From Bog-473 sp036502025 (GTDB taxonomy: Bacteria; Actinomycetota; Acidimicrobiia; Acidimicrobiales; RAAP-2), in NCBI GenBank assembly GCA_036502025.1, contig DASXZJ010000139.1, positions 1 to 64,000 of the forward strand: 64,000 nt of DNA, in the 5' to 3' direction. The position numbers and the translations under genes are program-made. Under the pieces are notes generated by a model, which did no database searches, had not been told where the DNA came from, and saw only the letters and a list, made by a program, of their open reading frames with translations. Numbering within the stretch: the first letter of the stretch is position 1; every line of letters begins with the position of its first letter. Of the stretch, positions 45,198-53,955 are shown in pieces.

Positions 45198-47720
45198 GTG
45201 CGCGCTCCGCTCAGCTGGCTCCGTGACTTCGCCCCATTCCCCGATGACATCGGGACCCTGGTCGACGCGCTCAACGACCTGGGGTTGGTCGTCGAAGGGG
45301 TGGAGAAGGTGGGGGAGGGGCTCGAAGACGTGGTGGTCGCCGCGGTCACCGAGATCTCAAAGATCGAGGGGGCCGACCGGATCCAGCGGGTCGTGGTCGA
45401 CGCCGGTGCCGGGCCCCTCGAGATCGTCTGTGGCGCAAGCAATTTCTCCGTCGGCGACCGCGTGCCGCTCGCTCCAGTGGGCGCCGTGCTCCCAGGAGGG
45501 TTCGAGATCGGTCGGCGCAAGCTGAAGGGAGTCGTCTCCAACGGCATGTTGTGCTCGGGTCGCGAACTCGGTCTCTCCGACGACGAGGCTGGGCTGTTGG
45601 TCCTCGAAGCCGAGACCGCGCCCCCGCCGGGCACCCCGTTGACCGAGGCGCTCGGGCTGGAGCTCGACACGGTGTTCGATATCACGGTGGAAGGGAACCG
45701 CCCCGACGCATGGTGCATCGCCGGCATCGCCCGCGACCTGGCGGCCCGGCTCGGGCTGCCGTTCGCGCCGCCGGAGGTCACCCCTCTCGCCCCGAGCGGC
45801 CAACCGATCGGCGAGGTGGCCTCGGCCGTGCTCGCAGCCCCCGAGCTCTGCCCGAGGCTGACGGTGTCGGTGGTGACCGGCGTGACGGTCGGTCCATCGC
45901 CTCGCTGGCTGGCCGCCCGGTTGACCCTGGCCGGGATGCGATCCATCAACAATGTCGTCGATGCCTCGAACTACGTGATGCTCGAGTTGGGCCAGCCCAC
46001 CCATCCCTACGATCTGGCCCAGCTCCCCGGAGCCGGGCTGATCGTCCGAGCCGCCCGACCTGGTGAGACGGTCGAGACACTTGACGACGTCACCCGCACC
46101 ATGGGGGTGGCCGGGCGCGGCTTGGGGGACACCGGGCCCGAGTGCCTCATCTGCGATGGCAACGGTGATCCGGTGGGCATCGCCGGCATCATGGGAGGCG
46201 CGTCCTCGGAGATCACCGAGGCGACCACCGCCGTGCTGCTCGAGGCGGCCTACTTCACCCCGATGGCCATCGCGCGGACATCCAAACGCCTGGGACTGCG
46301 CACCGAAGCCTCGGCCCGCTTCGAGCGCGGCTGTGACCCGTGGGGCATCGACAACTCGGTGAAGCGGTTCTTCCAGCTGTTGGCCGAGAGCTCCCCGGGT
46401 CTGAGCGTGTCTGACGGCAGCCTCGATTTGCGGGGAGAGGTCCCCGAGCCGTTCGACATCAGCGTGCCGGTCGCCCGCGTGCACCGGCAGATCGGCGTGG
46501 CCTTGAGCCGCCCGGAGATCGCGGCGCTGATCGAGCCCATCGGCTTTGCGTGCACGGCCGCCGCCGGGTCGGACGATCAGGCGTACGTGACGGTGACGGT
46601 ACCCACCAACCGCCCGGACGTACGCCCGGCCCCGTTCGGCATCGACGACGTGATCGAGGAGGTCGCCCGGACCTTCGGCTACTCCAACATCCCCCGGCAC
46701 ACCCCCTCCTGGCCGCAGCCGGGTCGGCTCACGTCGCTGCAGCGCTCGCGGCGGACCACCAGGGACGTGCTGGCCGGGGTCGGGGCGTCCGAAGCCTGGA
46801 CCGCCACGTTCGTCTCCGAGGATGCCCACCGGCGCGTCGGACTGGTGGGTCCCGCCGTGCGGGTGTCGAACCCCCTGGTGGCCGAGGAGCCCTTCCTCCG
46901 ACGATCGCTCATGCCCGGCCTGCTCTTGGCCCTGGCCTACAACGCCGATCGGCGCCAGGGCACCGTCCGTCTCTACGAGGTCGGGGTGGTGTTCTCCCAT
47001 CCCGGCGAAGGCGCCCCTCGGGTGGTTGAGCGCAGCGGAGCCGGGGGAGCCGAGAAGGCCCTCCTGCCCGGAGAGCGCGAGCTGCTGAGCGCGGTCTTCG
47101 CCGAGGACAGCGACGACGCCCGGACCGCCGTGTCCGCCTGGCAGGTACTGGCCCAGGCCTTCCGCCTGACGGGCGTGCGGCTGGTCGCGCCGGGGAACGG
47201 CACCCCAGCCCTGCCCGGGCTGCATCCGACGCGTTCGGCCCACCTGGTCGCTGGCGCCGGTACCTACTTCGGCTCCGTCGGCGAGATCGACCCCGCGGTG
47301 GCGGTCGACTTCGACCTGACCCACACGACCGGTTCGGGAACGAGCCCGAGGCGCATCGGCTGGCTCGAGGTCGACCTGGGCCTGCTGTTCGACGAGGCGG
47401 TGGTCGCTCGGCGCGCCGTGCTGGCCGCAGCGGTGAGCCGCTTCCCGTCGTCGGACATCGATCTGGCACTGGTGGTCGACGACCGGCACCCGGCCGACGT
47501 GGTGGCCGAGGCGCTGGCATCGGCCGCCGGGGCGCTGCTCGAATCGGTCACTCTCTTCGACGTCTATCGGGGACCCGGTATTGAGGAGGGTCAGCGCAGC
47601 CTGGCCTATCGGCTGCGCTTCACCTCGGTCGATCACACCTTGACCGACCAGGAGGTCGGCGACCTCCGCACCACCTGCATCAACGCGGCGTCTGCTCAGT
47701 TCGGGGCCGTCCTGCGCTGA
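45198..47720 (+). CDS. pheT: Phenylalanyl-tRNA synthetase beta subunit
   Basis: tRNA-binding and editing subunit, 840 residues, GTG start. Domains in order: N-terminal OB-fold tRNA-binding domain (~40-150, GADRIQRVVVDAG and GMLCSGRELGLS), B3/B4 editing domain (~205-390, NNVVDASNYVMLELGQPTHPYD), B5 DNA-binding-like domain (~400-480), catalytic-like core, and the C-terminal FDX anticodon-binding domain (SRFPSSDIDLALVV ... YRGPGIEEGQRSLAYRLRF). All are present and full length. Confidence 0.96.
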   Translation: MRAPLSWLRDFAPFPDDIGTLVDALNDLGLVVEGVEKVGEGLEDVVVAAVTEISKIEGADRIQRVVVDAGAGPLEIVCGASNFSVGDRVPLAPVGAVLPGGFEIGRRKLKGVVSNGMLCSGRELGLSDDEAGLLVLEAETAPPPGTPLTEALGLELDTVFDITVEGNRPDAWCIAGIARDLAARLGLPFAPPEVTPLAPSGQPIGEVASAVLAAPELCPRLTVSVVTGVTVGPSPRWLAARLTLAGMRSINNVVDASNYVMLELGQPTHPYDLAQLPGAGLIVRAARPGETVETLDDVTRTMGVAGRGLGDTGPECLICDGNGDPVGIAGIMGGASSEITEATTAVLLEAAYFTPMAIARTSKRLGLRTEASARFERGCDPWGIDNSVKRFFQLLAESSPGLSVSDGSLDLRGEVPEPFDISVPVARVHRQIGVALSRPEIAALIEPIGFACTAAAGSDDQAYVTVTVPTNRPDVRPAPFGIDDVIEEVARTFGYSNIPRHTPSWPQPGRLTSLQRSRRTTRDVLAGVGASEAWTATFVSEDAHRRVGLVGPAVRVSNPLVAEEPFLRRSLMPGLLLALAYNADRRQGTVRLYEVGVVFSHPGEGAPRVVERSGAGGAEKALLPGERELLSAVFAEDSDDARTAVSAWQVLAQAFRLTGVRLVAPGNGTPALPGLHPTRSAHLVAGAGTYFGSVGEIDPAVAVDFDLTHTTGSGTSPRRIGWLEVDLGLLFDEAVVARRAVLAAAVSRFPSSDIDLALVVDDRHPADVVAEALASAAGALLESVTLFDVYRGPGIEEGQRSLAYRLRFTSVDHTLTDQEVGDLRTTCINAASAQFGAVLR

Positions 47721-47784
47721 GCCGACCCAACTGGGGTGCCCGCCCGTGGCCCGGTGGGATCACCCGCCGTGGCATCGTTGAGAA

Positions 47785-48795
47785 GTGGAGATACGCAGGA
47801 CCGACCCGGGCGATGCTTCGGCGTTCACCGACTGGTACGCCCTGCTGCGCGCCACCGACCTCGAACGCTGGCCTGACGTGGCGGGTTGGGACGAGCAGAC
47901 CGTGAAGGCCATGGCCTCGCTGAGAGACGGCGCCACCGAGTTCCAGTGCCTGGCCGCTCTCGACGAGGACGGCCTCACGCGGGGCATCGGGCTGTTCGAG
48001 CTGCCCCGACGCGACAACCTCCACGGCGCCTCCCTCGATGTCCGCGTCGATCTCGACCACCGCCGGCGCGGCATCGGGACAGCCATCGTGGCCGAAGCGC
48101 ATCACCGGGCCCGGGCCGCGGGCCGCACCGCGCTGGGCGGGATCTCGGAGGTGCCCACCGCTCGGAGGGACACCGATGTCTCGGCGCAGTTCGCGCTGAG
48201 CCAGGGTTTTTCGGCGATACAGGGCTCACATCGGCGGCATCTGCCCCTGCCCGTTGATCCCGATCGACTTGCCGACCTGAGAGACGAGGTGGCGAAGTTG
48301 ACGGTCGGGTATCGCATCTTCGCCTTCACCGCGCCGTGGCCCAGTGAATACCTGAACGACCAGTGCGAGCTGGCCCGGCGGATGTCGACCGATGCCCCCA
48401 ACGCGGATGCCCGGCACGAGGAGGAGGTGTGGGACGCGGCTCGGGTCAAGGAGATGGACGATCTGTTGCTCGCGCAGGGTCTGCTCAAGGTCACCGCGGT
48501 GGCCGAACACCTCGAATCGGGTCGCCTGGTCGCCTTCTCGGAGATCGCGGTTCCTGAGCATCGGACCGAAGGCTGGCAGTGGGCCACCCTCGTGCTCCGG
48601 GAACACCGGGGACACCGCCTCGGCCTGGCCGTGAAGCTGGCCAATCTGGACTACCTGACCACCACCGTCCCCACGGTGCGTCTGTTGACCACCTCCAACG
48701 CCGCCGAGAACGCGCCGATGATTGATGTCAACCGGGCCATGGGCTTCGAGGAGGTGGCCGAGCAGACCGTGTGGCTGAAGGACCTGGACGCCTAG
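47785..48795 (+). CDS. Tandem GNAT-fold acetyltransferase
   Basis: 336 residues with two GNAT domains. The first (~1-150) has a good acetyl-CoA loop in VDLDHRRRGIGTAIVAEA; the second (~175-330) has the weaker LREHRGHRLGLAVKLANL followed by TSNAAENAPMIDVNRAMGF. This arrangement resembles mycothiol synthase-like and other tandem GNATs, but the substrate is unknown; MshD assignment cannot be made by eye. It starts at GTG with CATCGT six bases upstream and ends ten bases from a convergent response-regulator gene. Confidence 0.75.
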   Translation: MEIRRTDPGDASAFTDWYALLRATDLERWPDVAGWDEQTVKAMASLRDGATEFQCLAALDEDGLTRGIGLFELPRRDNLHGASLDVRVDLDHRRRGIGTAIVAEAHHRARAAGRTALGGISEVPTARRDTDVSAQFALSQGFSAIQGSHRRHLPLPVDPDRLADLRDEVAKLTVGYRIFAFTAPWPSEYLNDQCELARRMSTDAPNADARHEEEVWDAARVKEMDDLLLAQGLLKVTAVAEHLESGRLVAFSEIAVPEHRTEGWQWATLVLREHRGHRLGLAVKLANLDYLTTTVPTVRLLTTSNAAENAPMIDVNRAMGFEEVAEQTVWLKDLDA

Positions 48796-48805
48796 TTCGT
48801 TCTGC

Positions 48806-49480
48806 TCAGGAGTCGAGGAACCGCAGGACGGCCAGGACTCTTCGATGATCGGACTGCGACACCGGCAGGTCGAACTTGGCGAAGATGTTCGCCACGTGTT
48901 TCTCCACGGCTCCGTCGGAGATCACCAGGGCTTCGGCGATGGCCGCGTTGGAGCGCCCTTCCGCCATGAGGGAGAGCACATCCTTCTCGCGGGCGCTCAG
49001 GACCGAGATCGAGTCGGAATGGCGCGAGGCGCCCAGGAGTTGAGTGACCACCTCAGGGTCGAGCGCGGTGCCGCCGGAGGCCACCCGCACCAATGCCTCG
49101 ACGAAGTCGCTCACGTCGGCCACGCGGTCCTTCAGCAGATAGCCGATGCCGGCCGCACCACCGGCCAACAGCTCGGCGGCGTAGCGCGTTTCGATGTACT
49201 GGGAGAACAGCAGGATCCCGAGCCCGTCGTACTGGCGTCGCAGCTCGATGGCGACACGCAGTCCCTCATCCGTGAAGGTGGGCGGCATGCGGATGTCCAC
49301 CACGGCAACATCGGGCCGCTCCCGCTCTATGGACCGGCGCAGCGCCTCGGGTTCGCTGACGGCACCGGTGATGGCAAAGCCGCGGTCCACCAGGAGCTGC
49401 ACCAAGCCATCGCGCAGTACGGCTGAGTCTTCGGCGATAACGACACGGAGGGGGCTGGTCCTCTCGTTCATGTCGCTCAT
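48806..49480 (-). CDS. NarL/LuxR-family response regulator
   Basis: DNA-binding response regulator, 224 residues. The receiver domain (~10-130) has the acidic pair Glu17/Asp18, phospho-acceptor Asp62 in VVDIRMPP and Lys117 in GYLLKD. The LuxR-type helix-turn-helix is at ~157-215 (LSAREKDVLSLMAEGRSNAAIAEAL, cut here in two by function: recognition helix near VEKHVANIFAKF). Its ATG directly abuts the histidine-kinase stop, so the two are cognate. It probably controls the ABC genes of the same operon. Confidence 0.92.
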   Translation of the reverse strand: MSDMNERTSPLRVVIAEDSAVLRDGLVQLLVDRGFAITGAVSEPEALRRSIERERPDVAVVDIRMPPTFTDEGLRVAIELRRQYDGLGILLFSQYIETRYAAELLAGGAAGIGYLLKDRVADVSDFVEALVRVASGGTALDPEVVTQLLGASRHSDSISVLSAREKDVLSLMAEGRSNAAIAEALVISDGAVEKHVANIFAKFDLPVSQSDHRRVLAVLRFLDS

Positions 49481-50932
49481 TCAAGCCTGCAACGGCAAGT
49501 CCAGTGTGACCACCGTGGGACCGCGCGGCGGGCTGACGATGTCGAGGCGCCCATCGACGGCATGCACCCGGTCGGTCAGGCCAACGAGGCCGCTCGAGGT
49601 GGACCCTTGACGGGGGAGCTCGGCGCCACCCCGGCCATCGTCGCGCACGACGACGCGGAGCCACCCGCCACCTTCTGTGCACGAGACGCTGGCTCTCGAC
49701 GCGTGAGCGTGCTGGGCCACGTTGGCGAGCAGTTCAGCCACACAGAAGTAGGCGATCGCCTCGATGGCCGGCGTCGGTCGGGAGCTCAACGAGAGGTTGA
49801 GTTCGGTCGGGACGGTGCTGCGAGCCGCCAAGGTGGAGAGCGCACCCTCGAGTCCGATGTCGAGAGCGGGAGGGTGGATGCCCCGTGCCAGATCCCGCAG
49901 CTCGGTGATGGCTTCTTTGGCGCCGCGGTGGGCGTCGTCGACCAGTTGTCGCACCTGGGCCAGGTCGAGGCCCTCGCCCTCGCCCTCGGCGTCACCTTCG
50001 CCGCCCTGGACCTCGGCCAACTTCTCCTTGGCCATCCCGAGGCGCATGGCCAGCGCGACCAACTGGGCCTGGGTGCCGTCGTGCAGGTCGCGTTCGATCC
50101 GTCGCAGGGTCGCGGCCGACGAGTCGACTGTCTGCGTGCGTGCCTGCTCGAGGGAGCGGACGCGGGCCGCCAGGGGGTCCGGCGCCAGCAGTACCCGCAG
50201 GACCCGTCGGTCCACGTAGACCACGGCCCGGACGGCCCACGGCGCCGCGAAGAGAAGGAGGCCGCCGATGACGAACACACCCACTCCGTGCCAGAAACCG
50301 GTTTGGAAGCCCGAGAAGAAGTTGGAGCCGAAGATGAACTGGGGGAGGCCGAAGACGGGAACCGAGTTGTTGCCCCATCCCCGAAGGGGGTAGATGAGGC
50401 AGAAGAAGGCATCCCACCACACCGCGAAGCCGAAAAAGATGCCGAAAGTGACCAGAGGCGCCTTCACCACGATGTAGGCCATCGCTCGCCACCCGGTCCG
50501 GTCCCGCAGGGTCGACTGCAGCCAGCCGAAGAAGCCCGGGCGCGAGGCAAATGGTTCCGGATCTTCGATCTGCTCACCGAGGAGGTTCCGGGCCAGGTGG
50601 CGGTGGAATCCACCGAACCCTCTGGCCCCGCGAACGGCAAGGCCCATGACGGCCAGGCCGAAGAAGGTGATGGCCAGGATCACGCCCGCCGACATGGTGA
50701 CGGCCATGAACGCGAGTCCCACCGCGGCCAAGGGCGCCCCGACGACGAGGAAGGAGAACTCCGACCAAGTCCGCCGGGCGAAGGGCTCGTGCCAGATGAC
50801 CTGCGTCACCTCCCGGACGCGCTTCTCGCGGGTGCTGCCCATGAACTCGGTCATCATCTCCTTGAACAACGCCCGCACACGCGATTCGGTGTCCTCGGTC
50901 TGTTCGCGTGTCATGCCCTGTTCCTGTGTCAT
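49481..50932 (-). CDS. Membrane sensor histidine kinase (HisKA_3) with PSD-type sensor domain
   Basis: Partner of the downstream regulator, 483 residues from the ATG that overlaps the permease stop. After a charged N-terminus come four transmembrane helices in two pairs (about 60-100 and 150-240) forming the putative-sensor domain found in actinobacterial kinases, typically with ABC exporters. The phospho-acceptor is His284 in RIERDLHDGTQAQLVALAM. The N-box near residue 395-415 (FCVAELLANVAQHA) and G-box (VVRDDGRGG, SSGLVGLTDRV) are intact. An acidic Gly/Glu/Asp stretch (GGEGDAEGEGEG) interrupts the dimerisation region. Confidence 0.92.
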   Translation of the reverse strand: MTQEQGMTREQTEDTESRVRALFKEMMTEFMGSTREKRVREVTQVIWHEPFARRTWSEFSFLVVGAPLAAVGLAFMAVTMSAGVILAITFFGLAVMGLAVRGARGFGGFHRHLARNLLGEQIEDPEPFASRPGFFGWLQSTLRDRTGWRAMAYIVVKAPLVTFGIFFGFAVWWDAFFCLIYPLRGWGNNSVPVFGLPQFIFGSNFFSGFQTGFWHGVGVFVIGGLLLFAAPWAVRAVVYVDRRVLRVLLAPDPLAARVRSLEQARTQTVDSSAATLRRIERDLHDGTQAQLVALAMRLGMAKEKLAEVQGGEGDAEGEGEGLDLAQVRQLVDDAHRGAKEAITELRDLARGIHPPALDIGLEGALSTLAARSTVPTELNLSLSSRPTPAIEAIAYFCVAELLANVAQHAHASRASVSCTEGGGWLRVVVRDDGRGGAELPRQGSTSSGLVGLTDRVHAVDGRLDIVSPPRGPTVVTLDLPLQA

Positions 50933-51723
50933 GCGTCTCGACGCACGAGCAGGACCGCTCCCAGACCGAGGACGACTGCGCAATAGAGCGCCATCACGAG
51001 GAATCCGACCGGCGCCGATAGCTGGCTGGACTGGGGCACCACGGCCGCCACGGAGTTGGCCAGGATGGCCTCCGGGGCGAATCGGGCCGGGTTCCCGTCC
51101 CCGTTCAACGGCTGGAGCACCGCTTGGAGCAGGAAGACGACGCCGGCGTAGGCGGCGATGGCGCCGGCGGACTTCCGGATGATGGCGCCGAGGCCGAGAC
51201 CGAACACACCCAACAGTGCCAGATATCCCCCGGTGAGGAGAAGGGCCCGAAGCACCCCGGGTTGGCCGATGGAGGCCACCGGTGCGTTGCCCGCGAGGAT
51301 GGCCCTCCCGATGAAGAAGCAGGCGAAGCTCAGAGCCTCTCCGACCACCAGCGAAACCGCGCCGACCACCAGCGCCTTGGCACCCAGCAGCAGCGGTCGA
51401 CGGGGCGTGGCGGCCAGCGAGGCGCGGATGGTCCCGCTGCCGTATTCGCCGGTCATGCTGAGCGCGCCCAGCACTCCGATGACCAGGGACCCGAGGGCGA
51501 GCCCCGTCAGGGACTGGTTGGTCGGATCGAAGTAACGGGCGCCGGGGCCGTCCCGGTGGACGCCCCTGGTGGCGAGGACCGTGACGAGCAGGGTGCCGAT
51601 CACCATGGCCAGCAAGGTCCAGGTGGTCGATCGCACCGAGCGGAGCTTCGTCACCTCGGCCCGTACTGCCTGTCGGAGGCCATAGCCCCGGACCGGCTCG
51701 TCGAGTGCAATCAGATTCGTCAT
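50929..51723 (-). CDS. ABC-2 type membrane permease
   Basis: Exporter membrane subunit, 264 residues with six predicted helices. The N-terminal RAEVTKLRSVRSTTWTLLAM is typical of ABC-2 permeases, and TGEYGSGTIRASLAATPRR is the conserved cytoplasmic loop. It follows the ATPase by 14 bases and overlaps the kinase gene. Such ABC-2 units often protect against antibiotics or export peptides or lipids; the substrate is unknown. Confidence 0.88.
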   Translation of the reverse strand: MTNLIALDEPVRGYGLRQAVRAEVTKLRSVRSTTWTLLAMVIGTLLVTVLATRGVHRDGPGARYFDPTNQSLTGLALGSLVIGVLGALSMTGEYGSGTIRASLAATPRRPLLLGAKALVVGAVSLVVGEALSFACFFIGRAILAGNAPVASIGQPGVLRALLLTGGYLALLGVFGLGLGAIIRKSAGAIAAYAGVVFLLQAVLQPLNGDGNPARFAPEAILANSVAAVVPQSSQLSAPVGFLVMALYCAVVLGLGAVLLVRRDA

Positions 51724-51737
51724 GGTGGACAGGCCTT

Positions 51738-52694
51738 TCAGCTCGCGTGAGCGGGGGAGTGCGACGTGGCCCGGAAGTCGACCGCGTCGTGGGTCAGTTC
51801 CATGAAGGCGTCCTCGAGAGATCCCCGCAAGGGTGAGAGCTCGTGCACCGTCAGCGTGTGGGCGGCGGCGAGCTCACCGATCTCCATCGTGCTCATCCCG
51901 GTGGCCATGATCGAGCCGTCATCCTCCAGCCGGACCTCCGCGCCCGCCTCGCCCAACGCGGCGAGGAACCGGGCGCGTTGGGGCGTTACCAGCCGCACGG
52001 CATCGAGCCCCGCTCGAGCGGCGAACGCGGTGACCGACGTCTCGGCGATGAGCGCACCGCGGCCGATGACCACCAGCCGTTCGGCGGTGAGGGACATCTC
52101 GTTGATCAGATGGCTGGAGACGAAGACCGTCCGCCCCTCGGCCGCCAGGTCGCGCAGGAGGTAGCGGGCCCAGCGGATGCCTTCGGGGTCGAGACCGTTG
52201 ATGGGCTCATCGAAGAGCAGGACAGGGGGGTCCCCCAGGAGTGCACTGGCGATGCCGAGCCGTTGCCCCATGCCCAGCGAGTACTTGCCGGCCCGTTGGT
52301 GGGCCACTTCGGATAGGCCCACGATATCGAGGACCTCCTCGATGCGGGAATGAGGGATGTCATTGCTGTCGGCCAGGAACGAGAGGTGGTTGTACGCGCT
52401 GCGGGCCGGATGGAAGGCCTTGGCCTCCAGCAAGGCGCCCACTTCGCGCAGGGGCCACTTGAGCTCTCGGTACCTCTGGCCGTTGACGAGGGCTCGCCCG
52501 TTGGTCGGGTCGTCGAGCCCCATGATCATGCGCATGGTGGTCGACTTGCCCGATCCGTTCGGACCGAGAAAGCCCGTGACCACGCCCGGGTTCACCTCGA
52601 AACTCAAGTGGTCGACGGCCAGTGTCTTGCCGTAGCGCTTGGTCAGTCCCTCCACGGCGATCTTGTGGCCAACGTTCCTGCCTCCAACGTTCAT
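51738..52694 (-). CDS. ABC exporter ATP-binding protein (BcrA/CcmA-like)
   Basis: First gene of a four-gene operon (ATPase, permease, kinase, regulator), 318 residues. I use ATG 52694, preceded by a leaderless-type TACCTT-N6; an ATG at 52730 is possible. Walker A GPNGSGKST is at 44-52, signature YSLGMGQRLGIASALL, Walker B VLLFDEPINGLDPEG, H-loop SSHLINEM. The signature SLGMGQRLG is the variant usual for bacitracin-type ATPases. The first two blocks of five codons are a 15-base tandem duplication. The C-terminal ~80 residues end in GSLEDAFMELT, as in this family. Confidence 0.92.
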   Translation of the reverse strand: MNVGGRNVGHKIAVEGLTKRYGKTLAVDHLSFEVNPGVVTGFLGPNGSGKSTTMRMIMGLDDPTNGRALVNGQRYRELKWPLREVGALLEAKAFHPARSAYNHLSFLADSNDIPHSRIEEVLDIVGLSEVAHQRAGKYSLGMGQRLGIASALLGDPPVLLFDEPINGLDPEGIRWARYLLRDLAAEGRTVFVSSHLINEMSLTAERLVVIGRGALIAETSVTAFAARAGLDAVRLVTPQRARFLAALGEAGAEVRLEDDGSIMATGMSTMEIGELAAAHTLTVHELSPLRGSLEDAFMELTHDAVDFRATSHSPAHAS

Positions 52695-52698
52695 GCCT
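52669..52698. repeat. 15-bp tandem duplication at the ABC ATPase start
   Basis: Two adjacent 15-base units (52669-52683 and 52684-52698) with one mismatch cover the start codon region of the ATPase gene on the minus strand. Confidence 0.7.
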
Positions 52699-52700
52699 CC

Positions 52701-52706
52701 AAGGTA
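52701..52706 (-). promoter_or_regulatory. -10 element of the ABC/two-component operon
   Basis: On the minus strand TACCTT is followed by six bases and the ATG at 52694, the leaderless arrangement. A GGAGG one base from the ATG is too close to act as a normal ribosome site. Confidence 0.5.
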
Positions 52707-52900
52707 AGGAAATCCTGGTCGGATGAACATCCCGCCACCGGGCGTCTGCGCCGGGTGCTATCCCCCGACCCGGACGTCGGGTTGGCCGCCGGGTCGCCGG
52801 TCCGGTCTGGTCACCGCGTCGGCGGGCGGGTTGGACGCCGACTTTCTCGAGACGGCGGGGGGGGGCATCGGGAGCGGAGAGGGCCACCACCGTCCAGTCG

Positions 52901-52918
52901 CATGAATATGCATTGATA
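52901..52918 (+). promoter_or_regulatory. ARG box (ArgR operator) of the arg operon
   Basis: CATGAATATGCATTGATA matches the ARG-box pattern TGAAT-N4-ATTCA with a single mismatch (ATTGA). It ends two bases before the -10 of argC, so ArgR bound there would block transcription. The cognate argR is the sixth gene of this operon. Confidence 0.7.
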
Positions 52919-52920
52919 TG

Positions 52921-52926
52921 TATACT
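52921..52926 (+). promoter_or_regulatory. -10 element of leaderless argC promoter
   Basis: TATACT is followed by exactly six bases and the argC ATG at 52933, with no Shine-Dalgarno. It is the strongest -10 in the window. Confidence 0.75.
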
Positions 52927-52932
52927 GATGCG

Positions 52933-53955
52933 ATGAAGGCCGGGATCGTCGGGGCGTCGGGCTACACGGGGGCGGAGCTGTTGCGCCTGCTGGCGGGACA
53001 TCCCGACATCGAGGTGGCGGTGGTGACGGCCCACGCCCACGCCGGGGAGCTGGTGGGTCAGCACACACCGTCGTTGGCCGCCGCCTACCCCCAGATGGTC
53101 TACGAGGCGGCCCGGCCGGAGGCCCTCGATGGCCTGGACCTGGTGTTCTGCGCCCTGCCCCACGGCGAGTCCCAGCGCATCGTGCCCGAGTTGCGGACCC
53201 GGGTGGGGGTGGTGGTCGACCTGGCGGCCGACTTCCGGCTGCGTGACCCGGCGCTCTACCCGGCGTGGTACGGGGGGGTCCATGAGGCGCCGGCGGTGCT
53301 GGCGGAGGCCGCCTACGGGCTGCCCGAGCTGTTCCGCGATGGGTTGCCGGGGGCGACGCTGATCGCCTCGGCGGGGTGCTACCCGACGGCGGCGGGGCTG
53401 GCGTTGGCGCCCCTGGTGCGGGACGGGTTGGTCGAGGCCAGCGGGATCATCGTCGATGCGGCGTCGGGTGTGTCGGGGGCCGGCCGGTCGCCGCAGGACT
53501 CGCTGCACTTCGGGACGGTCGACGAGGACTTCACCGCCTATGGGCTGCTGACCCATCGCCACACCCCCGAGATGGAGCAGATCCTGGGCGCCGAGGTGCT
53601 CTTCACGCCGCATCTCGCCCCCATGGTGCGCGGCATCCTGGCCACCTGTTACGCCCGGCCCACCGGGGCGGCCGGCCGGCTCTCGAGCGCCGAGGCCATG
53701 GGCATCCTGCACGCGGCCTACGACGACGAGCCTTTCGTGGTGGTCACCGACGGCTCGCCCTCGACCAAAGCCACCGCCGGGTCGAACTGCGCCCACGTGA
53801 CGGCGCGGGTCGACCCCCGCACCGGATGGGTGATCGTCCTCTGTGCGCTGGACAATCTGGTCAAGGGCGCCTCGGGGCAGGCCATCCAGTGCGCCAACGT
53901 CGCCCTCGGGCTGCCCGAGGCGACCGGGCTGCCGCTCGTGGCGGTCTACCCATGA
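52933..53955 (+). CDS. argC: N-acetyl-gamma-glutamyl-phosphate reductase
   Basis: NADPH-dependent third step of arginine synthesis. It has 340 residues from ATG 52933; an in-frame ATG at 52918 lies in the ARG box and is rejected. NADP-binding motif GIVGASGYTGAELLRLL is at the N-terminus, the catalytic Cys is in LIASAGCYPTAA and the conserved His in HRHTPEMEQIL. It heads argCJBDFRGH. Confidence 0.96.
   Translation: MKAGIVGASGYTGAELLRLLAGHPDIEVAVVTAHAHAGELVGQHTPSLAAAYPQMVYEAARPEALDGLDLVFCALPHGESQRIVPELRTRVGVVVDLAADFRLRDPALYPAWYGGVHEAPAVLAEAAYGLPELFRDGLPGATLIASAGCYPTAAGLALAPLVRDGLVEASGIIVDAASGVSGAGRSPQDSLHFGTVDEDFTAYGLLTHRHTPEMEQILGAEVLFTPHLAPMVRGILATCYARPTGAAGRLSSAEAMGILHAAYDDEPFVVVTDGSPSTKATAGSNCAHVTARVDPRTGWVIVLCALDNLVKGASGQAIQCANVALGLPEATGLPLVAVYP

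Noticed and set aside
45357..47636. 759-codon open frame on the minus strand opposite pheT
   Set aside because: Antisense shadow; pheT is full length with all domains.
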